Below are positions 1-8,303 of a DNA stretch of 64,000 nt, piece by piece. The notes under the pieces are model-generated. The model was not told where the DNA came from. It made no database searches and saw only the letters and a program-made list of their open reading frames with translations. The position numbers and the translations under genes were made by a program. Every line of letters begins with the position of its first letter. Position 1 is the stretch's first letter. This DNA comes from Pseudolachnospira sp051055405 (lineage in GTDB: Bacteria; Bacillota; Clostridia; Lachnospirales; Lachnospiraceae). The stretch lies in assembly GCF_051055405.1 (NCBI RefSeq), contig NZ_CP167068.1:620001-684000 (forward strand), read 5' to 3'.

Positions 1-1
1 T

Positions 2-493
2 ATGGAGCTTGGAGAGACGATTTGTCTCCCCAATGGCGCGCCTCTTTGCATGCTTTGTCCTCTGCGGGAACTTTGCTTGGCGTTTGAACAAGGAAGCGTG
101 GAAAAATATCCGGTAAAGGCGGCAAAAAAGCCACGCAGAATCGAAGATCGAACCGTTTTCCTGATTGAGGTAGGACGGAACGTGGCAATCCGAAAAAGAC
201 CGGACACCGGACTCTTGGCTGGGCTTTATGAGTTGCCGTCTAAAGAAGGACATCTGACAGCCGTGGAGGTGAGGGACTGGCTTACAGAGCAGAAAGCCGC
301 TGTGACGGCGGTGGAGACGCTAAGGAAAGCAAAACATATTTTTTCCCATGTGGAATGGCACATGGTTGGATATCGAATTCAATTGGAGAAAGAACTAGCC
401 GGAGATTGGATCTATGTCCCGCGGGAGGAGGTACGGGAGGTTTACCCTCTTCCTACGGCTCTCAAGGCGTATGCGGAATATTGGAATTCATGA
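2..493 (+). CDS. mutY: A/G-specific adenine glycosylase, C-terminal part
   Basis: This is the C-terminal part of MutY, the base-excision glycosylase that removes adenine mispaired with 8-oxoguanine. The gene enters from the left edge, so the helix-hairpin-helix catalytic half is missing from view. The fragment opens with the MELG..C sequence that precedes the 4Fe-4S loop. Its cysteines are at fragment residues 8, 16, 19 and 25, a C-x7-C-x2-C-x5-C spacing one residue longer than in E. coli. A NUDIX-like MutY_C domain follows from about residue 50 (IRKRPDTGLLAGLYELP), the part that reads the 8-oxoG strand. The stop overlaps an in-frame ATG of the next gene, suggesting co-transcription with it. 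Confidence 0.93.
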   Translation: MELGETICLPNGAPLCMLCPLRELCLAFEQGSVEKYPVKAAKKPRRIEDRTVFLIEVGRNVAIRKRPDTGLLAGLYELPSKEGHLTAVEVRDWLTEQKAAVTAVETLRKAKHIFSHVEWHMVGYRIQLEKELAGDWIYVPREEVREVYPLPTALKAYAEYWNS

Positions 494-504
494 GGGGGCT
501 ACCG

Positions 505-1401
505 ATGAGAAAGAAGCTTTTATTTGTTTACAATCCTCACGCGGGGAAATCAAAAATTCGAGGAAAAGTATCCGATATTTTAAGTTGCTTTATCCGTGCA
601 GGATATGTGGTCGAGGTCTATGTGACCCAGGCGGCGATGGAAGCCACAGAAGTGGTAAAAAAACGGGGAGGACGTTTTCAGAGAATCGTCTGCAGCGGAG
701 GGGACGGTACGCTGAACGAGGTAATCAGCGGATTGATGCAGCTGCCTCCGGAGAAAAGGCCGATTCTTGGATACATTCCGGCTGGCACCACCAATGATTT
801 TGCACGTAGTCTAAAATTGCCCACCGATATGGTGAAAGCGGCGCAGGTCGCGGTAAAGGGAGAAGAGTTTCCCATTGATATCGGATGTGCAAATCAGTCT
901 TATTTTACGTATGTCTATGGATTTGGCGCTTTTACAGAGGTGTCTTATGAAACGCCTCAGGAAATGAAAAAAGTTTTAGGGCATCAGGCCTATATTTTAG
1001 AAGGGGCAAAAAGCCTGATGACTTTGAAACCTCACCATATGAAGATCACATGGGAAGATCAAACGATAGAAGATGAATTTTTGTTTGGCAGTGTCAGCAA
1101 TTCCTACAGTGTGGCTGGAATGAAGGGCTTGTGGGGAAAAGAAATTCGGCTAAACGATGGAGCGTTTGAAGTGACTCTTGTGCGGCAGCCGCAGAATGTG
1201 TTGGAATGGCCGGAGTTGATGGCGGCATTGATTACAAAGGGCGGAAAATCTCCTTCGATCATTCAATTTAAAGCGAAGCAAATTCATTTTTCATCGCCGG
1301 AGGAGGTTCGGTGGGTTAAAGATGGAGAATTTGCCGGTTCCTGGCAGGAAGTCGACATCGAAAATCTGCATTTACCCCTGACGATTGTCAAAAACGCCTA
1401 A
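505..1401 (+). CDS. Diacylglycerol/lipid kinase family protein (YegS/DagK type)
   Basis: A 298-residue soluble kinase of the diacylglycerol kinase catalytic family, which phosphorylates diacylglycerol or a related lipid with ATP to recycle membrane lipid. The N-terminus carries the FVYNPHAGK phosphate-binding motif and residues 65-69 are the diagnostic GGDGT loop, followed by TLNEV and a PAGTTNDFARSL motif. Length matches the family. I chose the ATG at 505 because a GAGGGGG ribosome site (492-498) sits six bases upstream. An in-frame ATG at 490 overlaps that site and the mutY stop. It lies tight behind mutY. The lipid substrate cannot be told from sequence; DgkB-like diacylglycerol kinase is the likeliest role. 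Confidence 0.9.
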   Translation: MRKKLLFVYNPHAGKSKIRGKVSDILSCFIRAGYVVEVYVTQAAMEATEVVKKRGGRFQRIVCSGGDGTLNEVISGLMQLPPEKRPILGYIPAGTTNDFARSLKLPTDMVKAAQVAVKGEEFPIDIGCANQSYFTYVYGFGAFTEVSYETPQEMKKVLGHQAYILEGAKSLMTLKPHHMKITWEDQTIEDEFLFGSVSNSYSVAGMKGLWGKEIRLNDGAFEVTLVRQPQNVLEWPELMAALITKGGKSPSIIQFKAKQIHFSSPEEVRWVKDGEFAGSWQEVDIENLHLPLTIVKNA

Positions 1402-1439
1402 TTTTAAAAAAAAATTAGGGAAAAATCCCGGTTCTTGTA

Positions 1440-1468
1440 TTTACTTTTTTCACATTCTCTTGTATAAT
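1440..1468 (+). promoter_or_regulatory. Sigma-A-type promoter of rpoD
   Basis: A -35 element TTTACT (1440-1445), a 17-bp spacer and a consensus -10 TATAAT (1463-1468) lie in front of the sigma factor gene. The promoter sits in the gap after the lipid-kinase gene, so rpoD can be transcribed independently of the upstream pair. The leader would be about 95 nt. Confidence 0.75.
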
Positions 1469-1568
1469 CAAAGTTCAGAGTATATAGCCCGGAGTAGGAG
1501 CTTTGATCAGATCGAAAGAGAGACGCTCCCGTTCGAGCTATTCGGCGTTTGTGGAAAGGATGTGCACA

Positions 1569-2690
1569 GTGGAAAAAGACAATTTCGTTGAGAACTTGAA
1601 AAAACTGGTCGAGCTGGGGAAATCCAAAAATAGCACGTTGGATATCAATGATATCAACGACTTTTTTGCCGGCGTGACATTGTCAGAAGAACAACTGGAA
1701 AACATCTACACTTATCTGGAAAATCAGAACATCGACGTACTGCGTGTGATGACGGATGAGCCGACCCCGATGGAGACCATTCTGGAAGAAGAGGACGACT
1801 TTATTATGGGGGAGGAAGAAGAGGAAGAGATTGACTTGGACGCCATCGATCTCCTGGACGGAATTGGTACCGAGGACCCGGTACGGATGTACCTGAAAGA
1901 GATTGGCACCGTTCCTCTTTTAACCGCAGAGGAAGAGCTGGAATTGGCAAAGCGAAAATCAGAGGGCGATGTGGAGGCAAAGGAGCGTCTGATCGAAGCG
2001 AATCTGCGTCTGGTCGTCAGCATTGCCAAACGATATACGGGCCGCGGTATGAGCTTTCTGGATTTGGTACAGGAAGGAAACTTGGGTCTGATTAAAGGCG
2101 TTGAGAAATTTGACTATACGAAGGGATATAAGCTGAGTACTTATGCGACCTGGTGGATTCGCCAATCCGTGACCAGAGCGCTGGCGGACCAGGCGCGTAC
2201 CATCCGTGTTCCGGTACATATGGTGGAGACCATCAATAAGATGTCGAAGATGCAGAGAAAGCTGACGCTGGAGCTGGGCTATGAGCCTTCGGTGGCGGAG
2301 TTGGCGGCTGCTTTAGATATGTCCGAGGAAAAGGTGATGGAGATCATGCAGATCGCCCGTGAGCCGGCTTCTCTGGAAACTCCGATTGGCGAAGAAGATG
2401 ATTCCAATCTGGGGGATTTTGTCGCAGACAGCAACGCGGTTACTCCGGAAGGAAATGTGGAATCCGTCATGCTGCGGGAGCACATCGACGTGTTGCTCGA
2501 TGATTTGAAAGACCGGGAGAAGCAAGTGGTGATTCTGCGCTTTGGCCTGGAAGATGGACATCCCCGGACTTTGGAAGAAGTGGGAAAAGAATTTAATGTA
2601 ACCAGAGAGCGAATTCGTCAGATCGAGGCGAAGGCTCTGCGGAAGCTGAGAAATCCTGTCCGCAGCAAGAGAATTCGCGATTTTCTGTAA
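1569..2690 (+). CDS. rpoD: RNA polymerase primary sigma factor RpoD (SigA)
   Basis: The housekeeping sigma-70 factor, which directs RNA polymerase to TTGACA/TATAAT promoters. After a short acidic region 1.1-like N-terminus come region 1.2 (DPVRMYLKEIG), region 2 with the -10 recognition helix (YKLSTYATWWIRQSVTRAL), region 3, and region 4 ending in the -35 helix-turn-helix (TLEEVGKEFNVTRERIRQIE) and the RSKRIRDFL terminus typical of primary sigma factors. The GTG at 1569 gives 373 residues and is preferred because GGAAAGGA (1553-1560) lies eight bases upstream. An in-frame ATG at 1560 overlaps that site. Unusually for Firmicutes, dnaG is not directly upstream. Confidence 0.97.
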   Translation: MEKDNFVENLKKLVELGKSKNSTLDINDINDFFAGVTLSEEQLENIYTYLENQNIDVLRVMTDEPTPMETILEEEDDFIMGEEEEEEIDLDAIDLLDGIGTEDPVRMYLKEIGTVPLLTAEEELELAKRKSEGDVEAKERLIEANLRLVVSIAKRYTGRGMSFLDLVQEGNLGLIKGVEKFDYTKGYKLSTYATWWIRQSVTRALADQARTIRVPVHMVETINKMSKMQRKLTLELGYEPSVAELAAALDMSEEKVMEIMQIAREPASLETPIGEEDDSNLGDFVADSNAVTPEGNVESVMLREHIDVLLDDLKDREKQVVILRFGLEDGHPRTLEEVGKEFNVTRERIRQIEAKALRKLRNPVRSKRIRDFL

Positions 2691-2719
2691 ATGGTAGATA
2701 GCGGTATTCGTAGAATACA

Positions 2720-2750
2720 AAAAGGCGGCAGATGCATTCTGCCGCCTTTT
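2720..2750. terminator. Bidirectional intrinsic terminator between rpoD and the ABC-F gene
   Basis: A 13-bp perfect stem (2720-2732 with 2738-2750) around the loop TGCAT. The GGCGGCAGA core is flanked by A-run and T-run, so it can stop transcription from both convergent genes. Confidence 0.9.
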
Positions 2751-2816
2751 AAACATTTCTTTGCGAGAGTTTCAGCGTAAGACGATGCAAAGCTGTCATT
2801 TCTCTTAAATATGAGT

Positions 2817-4451
2817 TTAGTTTTCTTCTTCCTCTTTCTGGGCCGTATAGACCTGACGCTTCATCGCCATCTCGTCGCTGGCCAGATACTCGTCGTAGGT
2901 CGTGATCTTATCAATCAATTTCCCATTTACCAGCTCCATGATTCGGTTGGCGGTTGTCTGGACGATCTGGTGATCCCTGGAAGAGAAGAGCATGACGCCG
3001 GGGAATTTGATCATTCCGTTATTCAACGCAGTGATGGACTCCATGTCCAGGTGGTTGGTCGGCTCGTCAAAGAGCAGGACGTTGGCGCCGGAGATCATCA
3101 TCTTGGAGAGCATACAGCGAACCCGCTCGCCTCCGGAAAGCACATTGATCTTTTTCACGCCGTCCTCCCCGGCAAAAAGCATCCGTCCCAGGAAACCGCG
3201 GACATAGGTGACATCCTTGATCGGAGAATAGCCGGTCAGCCACTCAGTGATGCTGAGATCCTGCTTGAACTCCTCGGTGCTGTCTTTGGGGAAGTAAGCC
3301 TGACTGGTGGTCACGCCCCACTTGTAAGTCCCTTCGTCGGGTTCCAGTTCCCCGGTCAAAATCTGGAAGAGAATGGTTTTCGCCAGCTCGTCGGAACCGA
3401 CGAGGGCTACTTTGTCTTCATGACCCAGGATAAAAGAAACGTCGTCCAGAACCTTGACGCCTTCGATGGTCTTTGTCAGGTGGCTGACTTCCAGCACCTC
3501 GTTTCCGATGGAGCGCTCCGGACGAAAATCGATATAGGGATATTTCCGGCTGGAAGGCTTGATCTCATCCAACTCAATTTTTTCCAGGGCGCGCTTTCTG
3601 GACGTGGCCTGTTTGGACTTGGAAGCGTTGGCCGAGAACCGCTGGATAAATTCCTGCAATTCTTTGATCTTTTCTTCCTTCTTCTTATTGGCCTCTTTCA
3701 TCTGGCGGATCATCAGCTGGCTGGACTCGTACCAGAAATCATAGTTTCCGGCATAGAGCTGAATTTTGCCATAGTCGATATCCGCAATCTGGGTGCAGAC
3801 TTTATTCAGGAAATAGCGGTCATGGGAGACCACAATCACCGTGTTTTCAAAGTTGATCAAAAATTCTTCCAGCCAGGCGATGGCCGCCAGGTCCAAGTGG
3901 TTGGTCGGCTCGTCAAGAAGCAGGATATCCGGATTGCCAAAGAGCGCCTGGGCCAGCAAAACTTTTACCTTTTCGCTGCCGTTCAGCTCCCGCATTTGCT
4001 TGTAGTGAAGTTCCGTGTCGATTCCAAGGCCGTTCAAGAGGGTGGCGGCGTCTGACTCTGCTTCCCAGCCGTTCATACCGGCAAATTCTGTTTCCAGTTC
4101 GCTGGCGCGGATACCGTCCTCGTCGGTAAAATCTTCCTTGGCGTAGAGCGCGTCCTTTTCTTTCATGATTTCCACCAGGCGGGCATTTCCCAGCATAACC
4201 ACGTCCAGGACGGTTTGGTCTTCGTATTGGAAATGATCCTGCTTCAGGAAAGAAAGCCGTTCGCCGGGGGTGATGATGATTTCTCCCTTGGTTGGCTCCA
4301 GTTCTCCGGTCAGAATCCGAAGGAAAGTGGATTTTCCGGCTCCGTTGGCGCCGATCAGGCCGTAGCAGTGGCCGGGGACAAATTTGACGTTTACATCTTC
4401 AAACAATGCGGATTTTCCAAACCGCAGAGTGACATTACTGGCTTGTATCAT
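2817..4451 (-). CDS. ABC-F family ATPase (YkpA/YbiT-like)
   Basis: A 544-residue soluble protein with two ABC ATPase domains and no membrane segments, the ABC-F type that acts on the ribosome. The first Walker A is GANGAGKST, and both Walker B regions end in DEPTNHLD. The linker between the domains is lysine and glutamate rich (MKEANKKKEEKIKELQEF). Two motifs are degenerate: the first signature reads LNGSEKVK rather than LSGGE, and the second P-loop reads GSDELAKT, keeping only the lysine-threonine end. I recall this second-site change from the YkpA branch, which supports that assignment over an antibiotic-resistance ABC-F. The gene lies 25 bp behind the nucleotidyltransferase and is probably co-transcribed with it. 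Confidence 0.9.
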   Translation of the reverse strand: MIQASNVTLRFGKSALFEDVNVKFVPGHCYGLIGANGAGKSTFLRILTGELEPTKGEIIITPGERLSFLKQDHFQYEDQTVLDVVMLGNARLVEIMKEKDALYAKEDFTDEDGIRASELETEFAGMNGWEAESDAATLLNGLGIDTELHYKQMRELNGSEKVKVLLAQALFGNPDILLLDEPTNHLDLAAIAWLEEFLINFENTVIVVSHDRYFLNKVCTQIADIDYGKIQLYAGNYDFWYESSQLMIRQMKEANKKKEEKIKELQEFIQRFSANASKSKQATSRKRALEKIELDEIKPSSRKYPYIDFRPERSIGNEVLEVSHLTKTIEGVKVLDDVSFILGHEDKVALVGSDELAKTILFQILTGELEPDEGTYKWGVTTSQAYFPKDSTEEFKQDLSITEWLTGYSPIKDVTYVRGFLGRMLFAGEDGVKKINVLSGGERVRCMLSKMMISGANVLLFDEPTNHLDMESITALNNGMIKFPGVMLFSSRDHQIVQTTANRIMELVNGKLIDKITTYDEYLASDEMAMKRQVYTAQKEEEEN

Positions 4452-4476
4452 AAGAGTGTTTCCTTTCTGATCTTCA

Positions 4477-5391
4477 TTAAAAGTTTTCTGGATAGAGACC
4501 GGCTTTTTTCATATCCGCAATGGCACGCTCAACCAAAGGTTTATCTTCTTTATAGGTAACCCCGTACCACTTGTCTGCGGTCTTTAGGACCTGTACGGTG
4601 GCTTTTTGTTCTTCCAAAAGTTCATGGACGACCGTTGGGATATAATATTCACATTTCAGCGGGTTTTCTTTTATGCCCTGTTCTAAAAAGGCGGCAAAGC
4701 GTTCTTCCGTTTCCCGCAGAAAGTTTTGGGAGAAGCCCCACATGTTCATGGAGACTGTCGTATCCGGCGGTAGTTTTGCCCAGGAAGCCCCGTCGTCCTC
4801 CGTATAAGCCGGGACCCCATCCTTCCACGCGATATGGGTATGCTCCACAATATCTGTCAAGTATCCCTGTTCGTTGATCGCGCATACCCCGCGCGCTACA
4901 TGGCCATTTTCTGTCAGCGTATTTTTCAGTTGATAACCGCTCATGGCAAAGTGATACGTAAGGTCGTCTTCATATTCGGTCAGGTAACGATATAGGTCTC
5001 GGAAGGCCTGCTTTCCATAATAGTCATCTGCATTGATTGCGGCAAAGGGGCCTTTTACCTCCTTTCGGCAGCTGAGAAGCGCATGGGCAGTTCCCCAGGG
5101 CTTGACGCGGCCTTCCGGAACCCTAAAACCGTCCGGTAAGTCGGTAAGTTTCTGAAAAACGTAAGCCACTTCCATGGTTTTTGCCACCCGGTCCCCGATG
5201 ACACGTTGAAATTCCTGCTGGAATTCTTCTTTTATAATAAAAACGACCTTTTCAAATCCAGCTTCCCTGGCGTCAAACACCGAGAAGTCCATGATGATGT
5301 GTCCCTGCGGGTCTACCGGGTCAATCTGTTTTAATCCACCATAACGGCTTCCCATTCCAGCGGCCATAATGACCAGACACGGTTTTTCCAT
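4477..5391 (-). CDS. Sugar-nucleotidyltransferase family protein
   Basis: A 304-residue protein of the nucleotidyltransferase (GT-A-like) superfamily, which joins an NTP to a sugar or alcohol phosphate. The N-terminus has the nucleotide-binding signature AAGMGSRYGGLKQ (about residues 10-22), followed by WGTAHALL and an AINADDYYG metal-binding segment. Start: the ATG at 5391, with AGGAGGT seven bases upstream at 5399-5405; an in-frame GTG at 5400 overlaps that site. The exact substrate is not evident. Relatives often sit next to sugar or choline kinases, but here the only partner is the ABC-F gene. Its own promoter lies at 5431-5459. Confidence 0.8.
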   Translation of the reverse strand: MEKPCLVIMAAGMGSRYGGLKQIDPVDPQGHIIMDFSVFDAREAGFEKVVFIIKEEFQQEFQRVIGDRVAKTMEVAYVFQKLTDLPDGFRVPEGRVKPWGTAHALLSCRKEVKGPFAAINADDYYGKQAFRDLYRYLTEYEDDLTYHFAMSGYQLKNTLTENGHVARGVCAINEQGYLTDIVEHTHIAWKDGVPAYTEDDGASWAKLPPDTTVSMNMWGFSQNFLRETEERFAAFLEQGIKENPLKCEYYIPTVVHELLEEQKATVQVLKTADKWYGVTYKEDKPLVERAIADMKKAGLYPENF

Positions 5392-5430
5392 AGAAAGCAC
5401 CTCCTAAACGTACGTATCGTATCCTTACAG

Positions 5431-5459
5431 AGTTTAGCATTTTCTGAAGAAAATGTCAA
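5431..5459 (-). promoter_or_regulatory. Sigma-A-type promoter of the nucleotidyltransferase gene
   Basis: On the minus strand, a consensus TTGACA (5454-5459) is followed after 17 bp by TAAACT (5431-5436). The start codon is about 40 bp further on. It faces away from the sporulation promoter at 5560-5588. Confidence 0.75.
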
Positions 5460-5559
5460 AATGAAATCACGTATTTCTGCCATTTTTACTGGGAATCCTG
5501 GAAAATGAGACTTGGGAGAAAAGAAAAATAGAAAAAAAGAAGGACTTTTTTTATCCTGC

Positions 5560-5588
5560 GCATGTTTCAAAAAAAATCGGCCATACTA
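5560..5588 (+). promoter_or_regulatory. Sigma-G/F-like (forespore) promoter of spoVAD
   Basis: GCATG (5560-5564) fits the sigma-G -35 pattern GHATR, and CATACTA (5582-5588) fits the -10 pattern CATNHTA, with a 17-bp spacer in the normal range. The spoVAD start is about 70 bp downstream. The match agrees with the known forespore expression of spoVA genes. Confidence 0.65.
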
Positions 5589-5657
5589 GAGCCATGGAAT
5601 GATTTGTGCTGCTTGAGGCGGCATGTTTGGAAGTGTGAAAGAAAGGAAGCAAGAGAC

Positions 5658-6662
5658 ATGATGCAGGGAAAAGCAAGCATTCGTTTTCAAAATCCTCCTC
5701 ATATTCTGGGAACGGGTTCTGTTGCCGGAGAAAAAGAAGGGCAAGGGCCGCTGGGAAAATTGTTTGACGCGATTGAGACAGATCCGATGTGCGGCCAGGA
5801 CAATTGGGAAGCAGCGGAGAGCCACTTACAGTCGAAAGCAGCGGAGATTGCGATGAAGAATGCAGGCTGTGTCAGCGCGGATATTCGTTATCTCTTTGCC
5901 GGCGATCTCTTAGGACAGTTGATCGCTACCTCTTTTGGCCTGAAAAATTTAGAGATCCCAATGTTTGGGTTATATGGGGCCTGTTCCACCATGGGCGAGG
6001 CAATGAGCTTGGCAGCCATGGCGGTGGACGCTGGATATGCGGATAAAACGATGGCTTTGGCATCCAGCCACTTCGCTTCCGCGGAGAAGCAGTTTCGCTT
6101 TCCCCTGGCCTATGGAAATCAGCGTCCCTATTCAGCTACCTGGACGGTTACCGGTTGTGGAGCTGTGGTGTTGGGAAAAAATGGAGGAAAAGTGCGCATT
6201 ACCGGTATTACAACGGGAAAAATCGTAGATTTGGGTGTGAAAGATTCCATGAATATGGGAGCTGCGATGGCTCCGGCCGCCGCGGATCTGGTGATGCAAA
6301 ACTTGATTGATTTTGATGTGACTCCGGAATACTACGATAAAGTAATTACCGGGGATCTGGGGACCATCGGACAGCGGGCCATGTTGGATTTGCTGAAGGA
6401 AGAAGGCGTGAACCTGGAAGGGTATCATATGGACTGTGGAATCGAGATTTTTGATCCGGACAATCAGGATACCCATGCCGGCGGAAGCGGCTGTGGATGT
6501 TCTGCTTTGACTCTTTGCGGGAAGATTGTGAAAGAGATTGCTTCTGGACATTGGAGAAGAGTGCTCTTTATTCCTACCGGGGCGCTTCTGTCCCAGACCA
6601 GCTTTAATGAGGGGCAGACCATACCCGGAATTGCTCATGGTGTGATTTTGGAAAGGGTGTGA
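5658..6662 (+). CDS. spoVAD: Stage V sporulation protein AD
   Basis: SpoVAD is the dipicolinic-acid-binding subunit of the SpoVA channel, which loads Ca-DPA into the forespore and releases it on germination. The 334-residue product has the family thiolase-like fold markers: GTGSVAGEKEGQGPLG, the conserved cysteine segment LYGACSTMGEA, ASSHFASAEKQFRFPLEYG-like sequence (here PLAYGNQRPYSATW) and VTGCGAVVLG. Start: ATG at 5658 behind GAAAGGAAG; a second ATG follows directly at 5661. It is four bases upstream of spoVAE. spoVAC, usually the preceding gene, is absent, and a sigma-G-like promoter stands in its place. Confidence 0.96.
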   Translation: MMQGKASIRFQNPPHILGTGSVAGEKEGQGPLGKLFDAIETDPMCGQDNWEAAESHLQSKAAEIAMKNAGCVSADIRYLFAGDLLGQLIATSFGLKNLEIPMFGLYGACSTMGEAMSLAAMAVDAGYADKTMALASSHFASAEKQFRFPLAYGNQRPYSATWTVTGCGAVVLGKNGGKVRITGITTGKIVDLGVKDSMNMGAAMAPAAADLVMQNLIDFDVTPEYYDKVITGDLGTIGQRAMLDLLKEEGVNLEGYHMDCGIEIFDPDNQDTHAGGSGCGCSALTLCGKIVKEIASGHWRRVLFIPTGALLSQTSFNEGQTIPGIAHGVILERV

Positions 6663-6666
6663 GACA

Positions 6667-7023
6667 ATGGATTTTGTAAAAGCATTTTTGATCGGCGGTC
6701 TGATTTGTGGACTGGTACAAATTTTGATGGATAAGACCAAGTTGATGCCGGGACGGATTATGGTACTGTTGGTGGTGACAGGTGCAATTCTGGGAGCCGT
6801 AGGCGTTTACCAACCGTTTCTGGAATGGGCAGGATCCGGTGCGGGCGTTCCCCTTCTTGGTTTTGGAAACACCTTGTGGAAAGGCGTGAAAGAAGGCATC
6901 GGTGAGAAAGGGCTTTTGGGGCTTTTTACCGGCGGCCTTACCGCCAGCGCGGCGGGTATCTGCGCAGCCTTAGTGTTTGGATTTTTGGGCGCGTTGATTT
7001 TTAAACCTAAAATGAAGAAATAA
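6667..7023 (+). CDS. spoVAE: Stage V sporulation protein AE
   Basis: A 118-residue integral membrane subunit of the SpoVA channel for dipicolinic acid. Three or four hydrophobic segments are visible: near residues 4-22, 30-48, 82-108 and a glycine-rich stretch between. The QILMDKTKLMPGRIMV motif near residues 18-33 and the end GALIFKPKMKK are typical of SpoVAE (the SpoVAEB form). It starts four bases after the spoVAD stop and was probably translated from the same forespore transcript. A terminator-like hairpin follows at 7131-7183. Confidence 0.94.
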   Translation: MDFVKAFLIGGLICGLVQILMDKTKLMPGRIMVLLVVTGAILGAVGVYQPFLEWAGSGAGVPLLGFGNTLWKGVKEGIGEKGLLGLFTGGLTASAAGICAALVFGFLGALIFKPKMKK

Positions 7024-7130
7024 GAGCCGGCTGGATATGCAGGAAAGCCTGTCTGGCTCATTATTGGTAAATAAATCCGTTATATTTCAAGTAAGCGTCT
7101 GCTAAGCAGGCCTTGCTTTTAATATAAATG

Positions 7131-7183
7131 AAGGCTGCCTCCGAGGGATAAAACGAGTTCATCGGGTATAGGCAGCCTTTTTT
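7131..7183 (+). terminator. Terminator-like hairpin after spoVAE
   Basis: A 10-bp perfect stem (7131-7140 with 7170-7179, AAGGCTGCCT) is followed by a run of Ts. The loop is long, 29 nt, with a small inner CCGA/TCGG pairing. It lies only 20 bp before the next gene, so it could also act as a leader hairpin for that gene. Confidence 0.65.
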
Positions 7184-7202
7184 GCAGAAAGGAGAAAGAT
7201 AG

Positions 7203-8303
7203 ATGCCGTTTGAATTGCCCCCATATCATGAGCCAGATTTTACAGAAGAATGTTTTTTGCACGCGCCTAATGCCAGTTACGAAGCCGTCCAAAAGGACGG
7301 GGTAGCGCCGGAAAATTATCATAGTACGTCCATGTACCCGGAATATTTTAAAATAGACGGAGAATGGCGTTTAGCAAAGGAAAGTCGGATGGACGCTTGC
7401 GTGGTGCTCCGTGAAAATGGAGAATTGGCTGTCGTCGAGGCTAGAAATCTAAAAAAGGGAGACCTGGTAATGTTGGGTAGAACAGAACTGGGGGAAGAAG
7501 GGATTTATCTCCATTGCCATGGGTTTCGGGAGGAAGCGCCCCGGATTGCAGATCAGTTCGTGTTTCGCCAAAGAAGGAGCAGAGAGACTTCCTATGCCCG
7601 CGATTATGATAAATTGATCGAACTTTTACAGTATGAAAAAGAGCATGGGACCATTCTTTGGGTCATGGGGCCAGCCTTTGCCTTTGACGCGGACGCGAGA
7701 GCGGCGATGCAAGCGTTGATCGAGCACGGATACGCGGACGGGATGATGGCAGGAAATGCGCTGGCGACGCACGATTTGGAAGGCGCGCTTTTTCACACTG
7801 CGCTGGGACAGGATATCTATACGCAAAAATCTTATCCGGGCGGCCATTATCACCATCTGGATATCTGCAATAAAGTCAGACGGTGCGGGTCGATTTCCCA
7901 ATTTATTGAGGCATATCAATTAACAGATGGCATTCTCTGCAGCTGTGTCAAAAATCAGATACCTTTGGTTTTGGCAGGTTCCATTCGGGACGACGGTCCC
8001 CTTCCGGAGGTGATTGCGGACGTCTATCAAGCGGCGGACGCCATGAGAGGGCTGGTGCGAAAAGCAACCACTGTGATCTGTCTGGCTACTATGCTTCATA
8101 CCATTGCAACCGGAAATATGACGCCGTCCTTTCGCGTATTGGAAGACGGAACCATTCGCCCGGTCTACCTCTATACGGTAGACGCCGACGAATTTGTGGT
8201 AAACAAGTTGTTGGATCGCGGCAGCCTGTGCGCCACGACCATGGTGACAAATGTCCATGATTTTATTACCCGGATTGCGCGGGGGTTAGGAGTGATGTCG
8301 TAG
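7203..8303 (+). CDS. LOR/SDH-domain protein (TIGR00300 family, ornithine cyclodeaminase-like)
   Basis: A 366-residue protein matching the TIGR00300 or LOR/SDH conserved-domain family. The N-terminal half is a small beta-rich domain. From about residue 150 there is a nucleotide-binding-type segment (TILWVMGPAFAFDADA, then GNALATHDLEGALF). The family core is seen in HLDICNKVRRCGSI, VLAGSIRDDGPLPEV and TMLHTIATGNMTPS. In archaea and cyanobacteria the family includes ornithine cyclodeaminases and arginine-catabolic enzymes, so a role in arginine/ornithine metabolism is plausible but inferred. Start: ATG at 7203 behind AAAGGAG. It stands alone between a hairpin and a palindromic repeat that begins inside its stop codon. 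Confidence 0.75.
   Translation: MPFELPPYHEPDFTEECFLHAPNASYEAVQKDGVAPENYHSTSMYPEYFKIDGEWRLAKESRMDACVVLRENGELAVVEARNLKKGDLVMLGRTELGEEGIYLHCHGFREEAPRIADQFVFRQRRSRETSYARDYDKLIELLQYEKEHGTILWVMGPAFAFDADARAAMQALIEHGYADGMMAGNALATHDLEGALFHTALGQDIYTQKSYPGGHYHHLDICNKVRRCGSISQFIEAYQLTDGILCSCVKNQIPLVLAGSIRDDGPLPEVIADVYQAADAMRGLVRKATTVICLATMLHTIATGNMTPSFRVLEDGTIRPVYLYTVDADEFVVNKLLDRGSLCATTMVTNVHDFITRIARGLGVMS

Noticed and set aside
1397..1419. AT-only hairpin after the lipid-kinase gene
   Set aside because: CCTAATTTT pairs with its complement, but the stem is nearly all A-T and no T-run follows, so it is not a convincing terminator.
2811..4055. 414-codon plus-strand frame opposite the ABC-F gene
   Set aside because: It is the complement of an intact ABC-F gene with clear motifs. 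It has no ribosome site and no recognisable domain.
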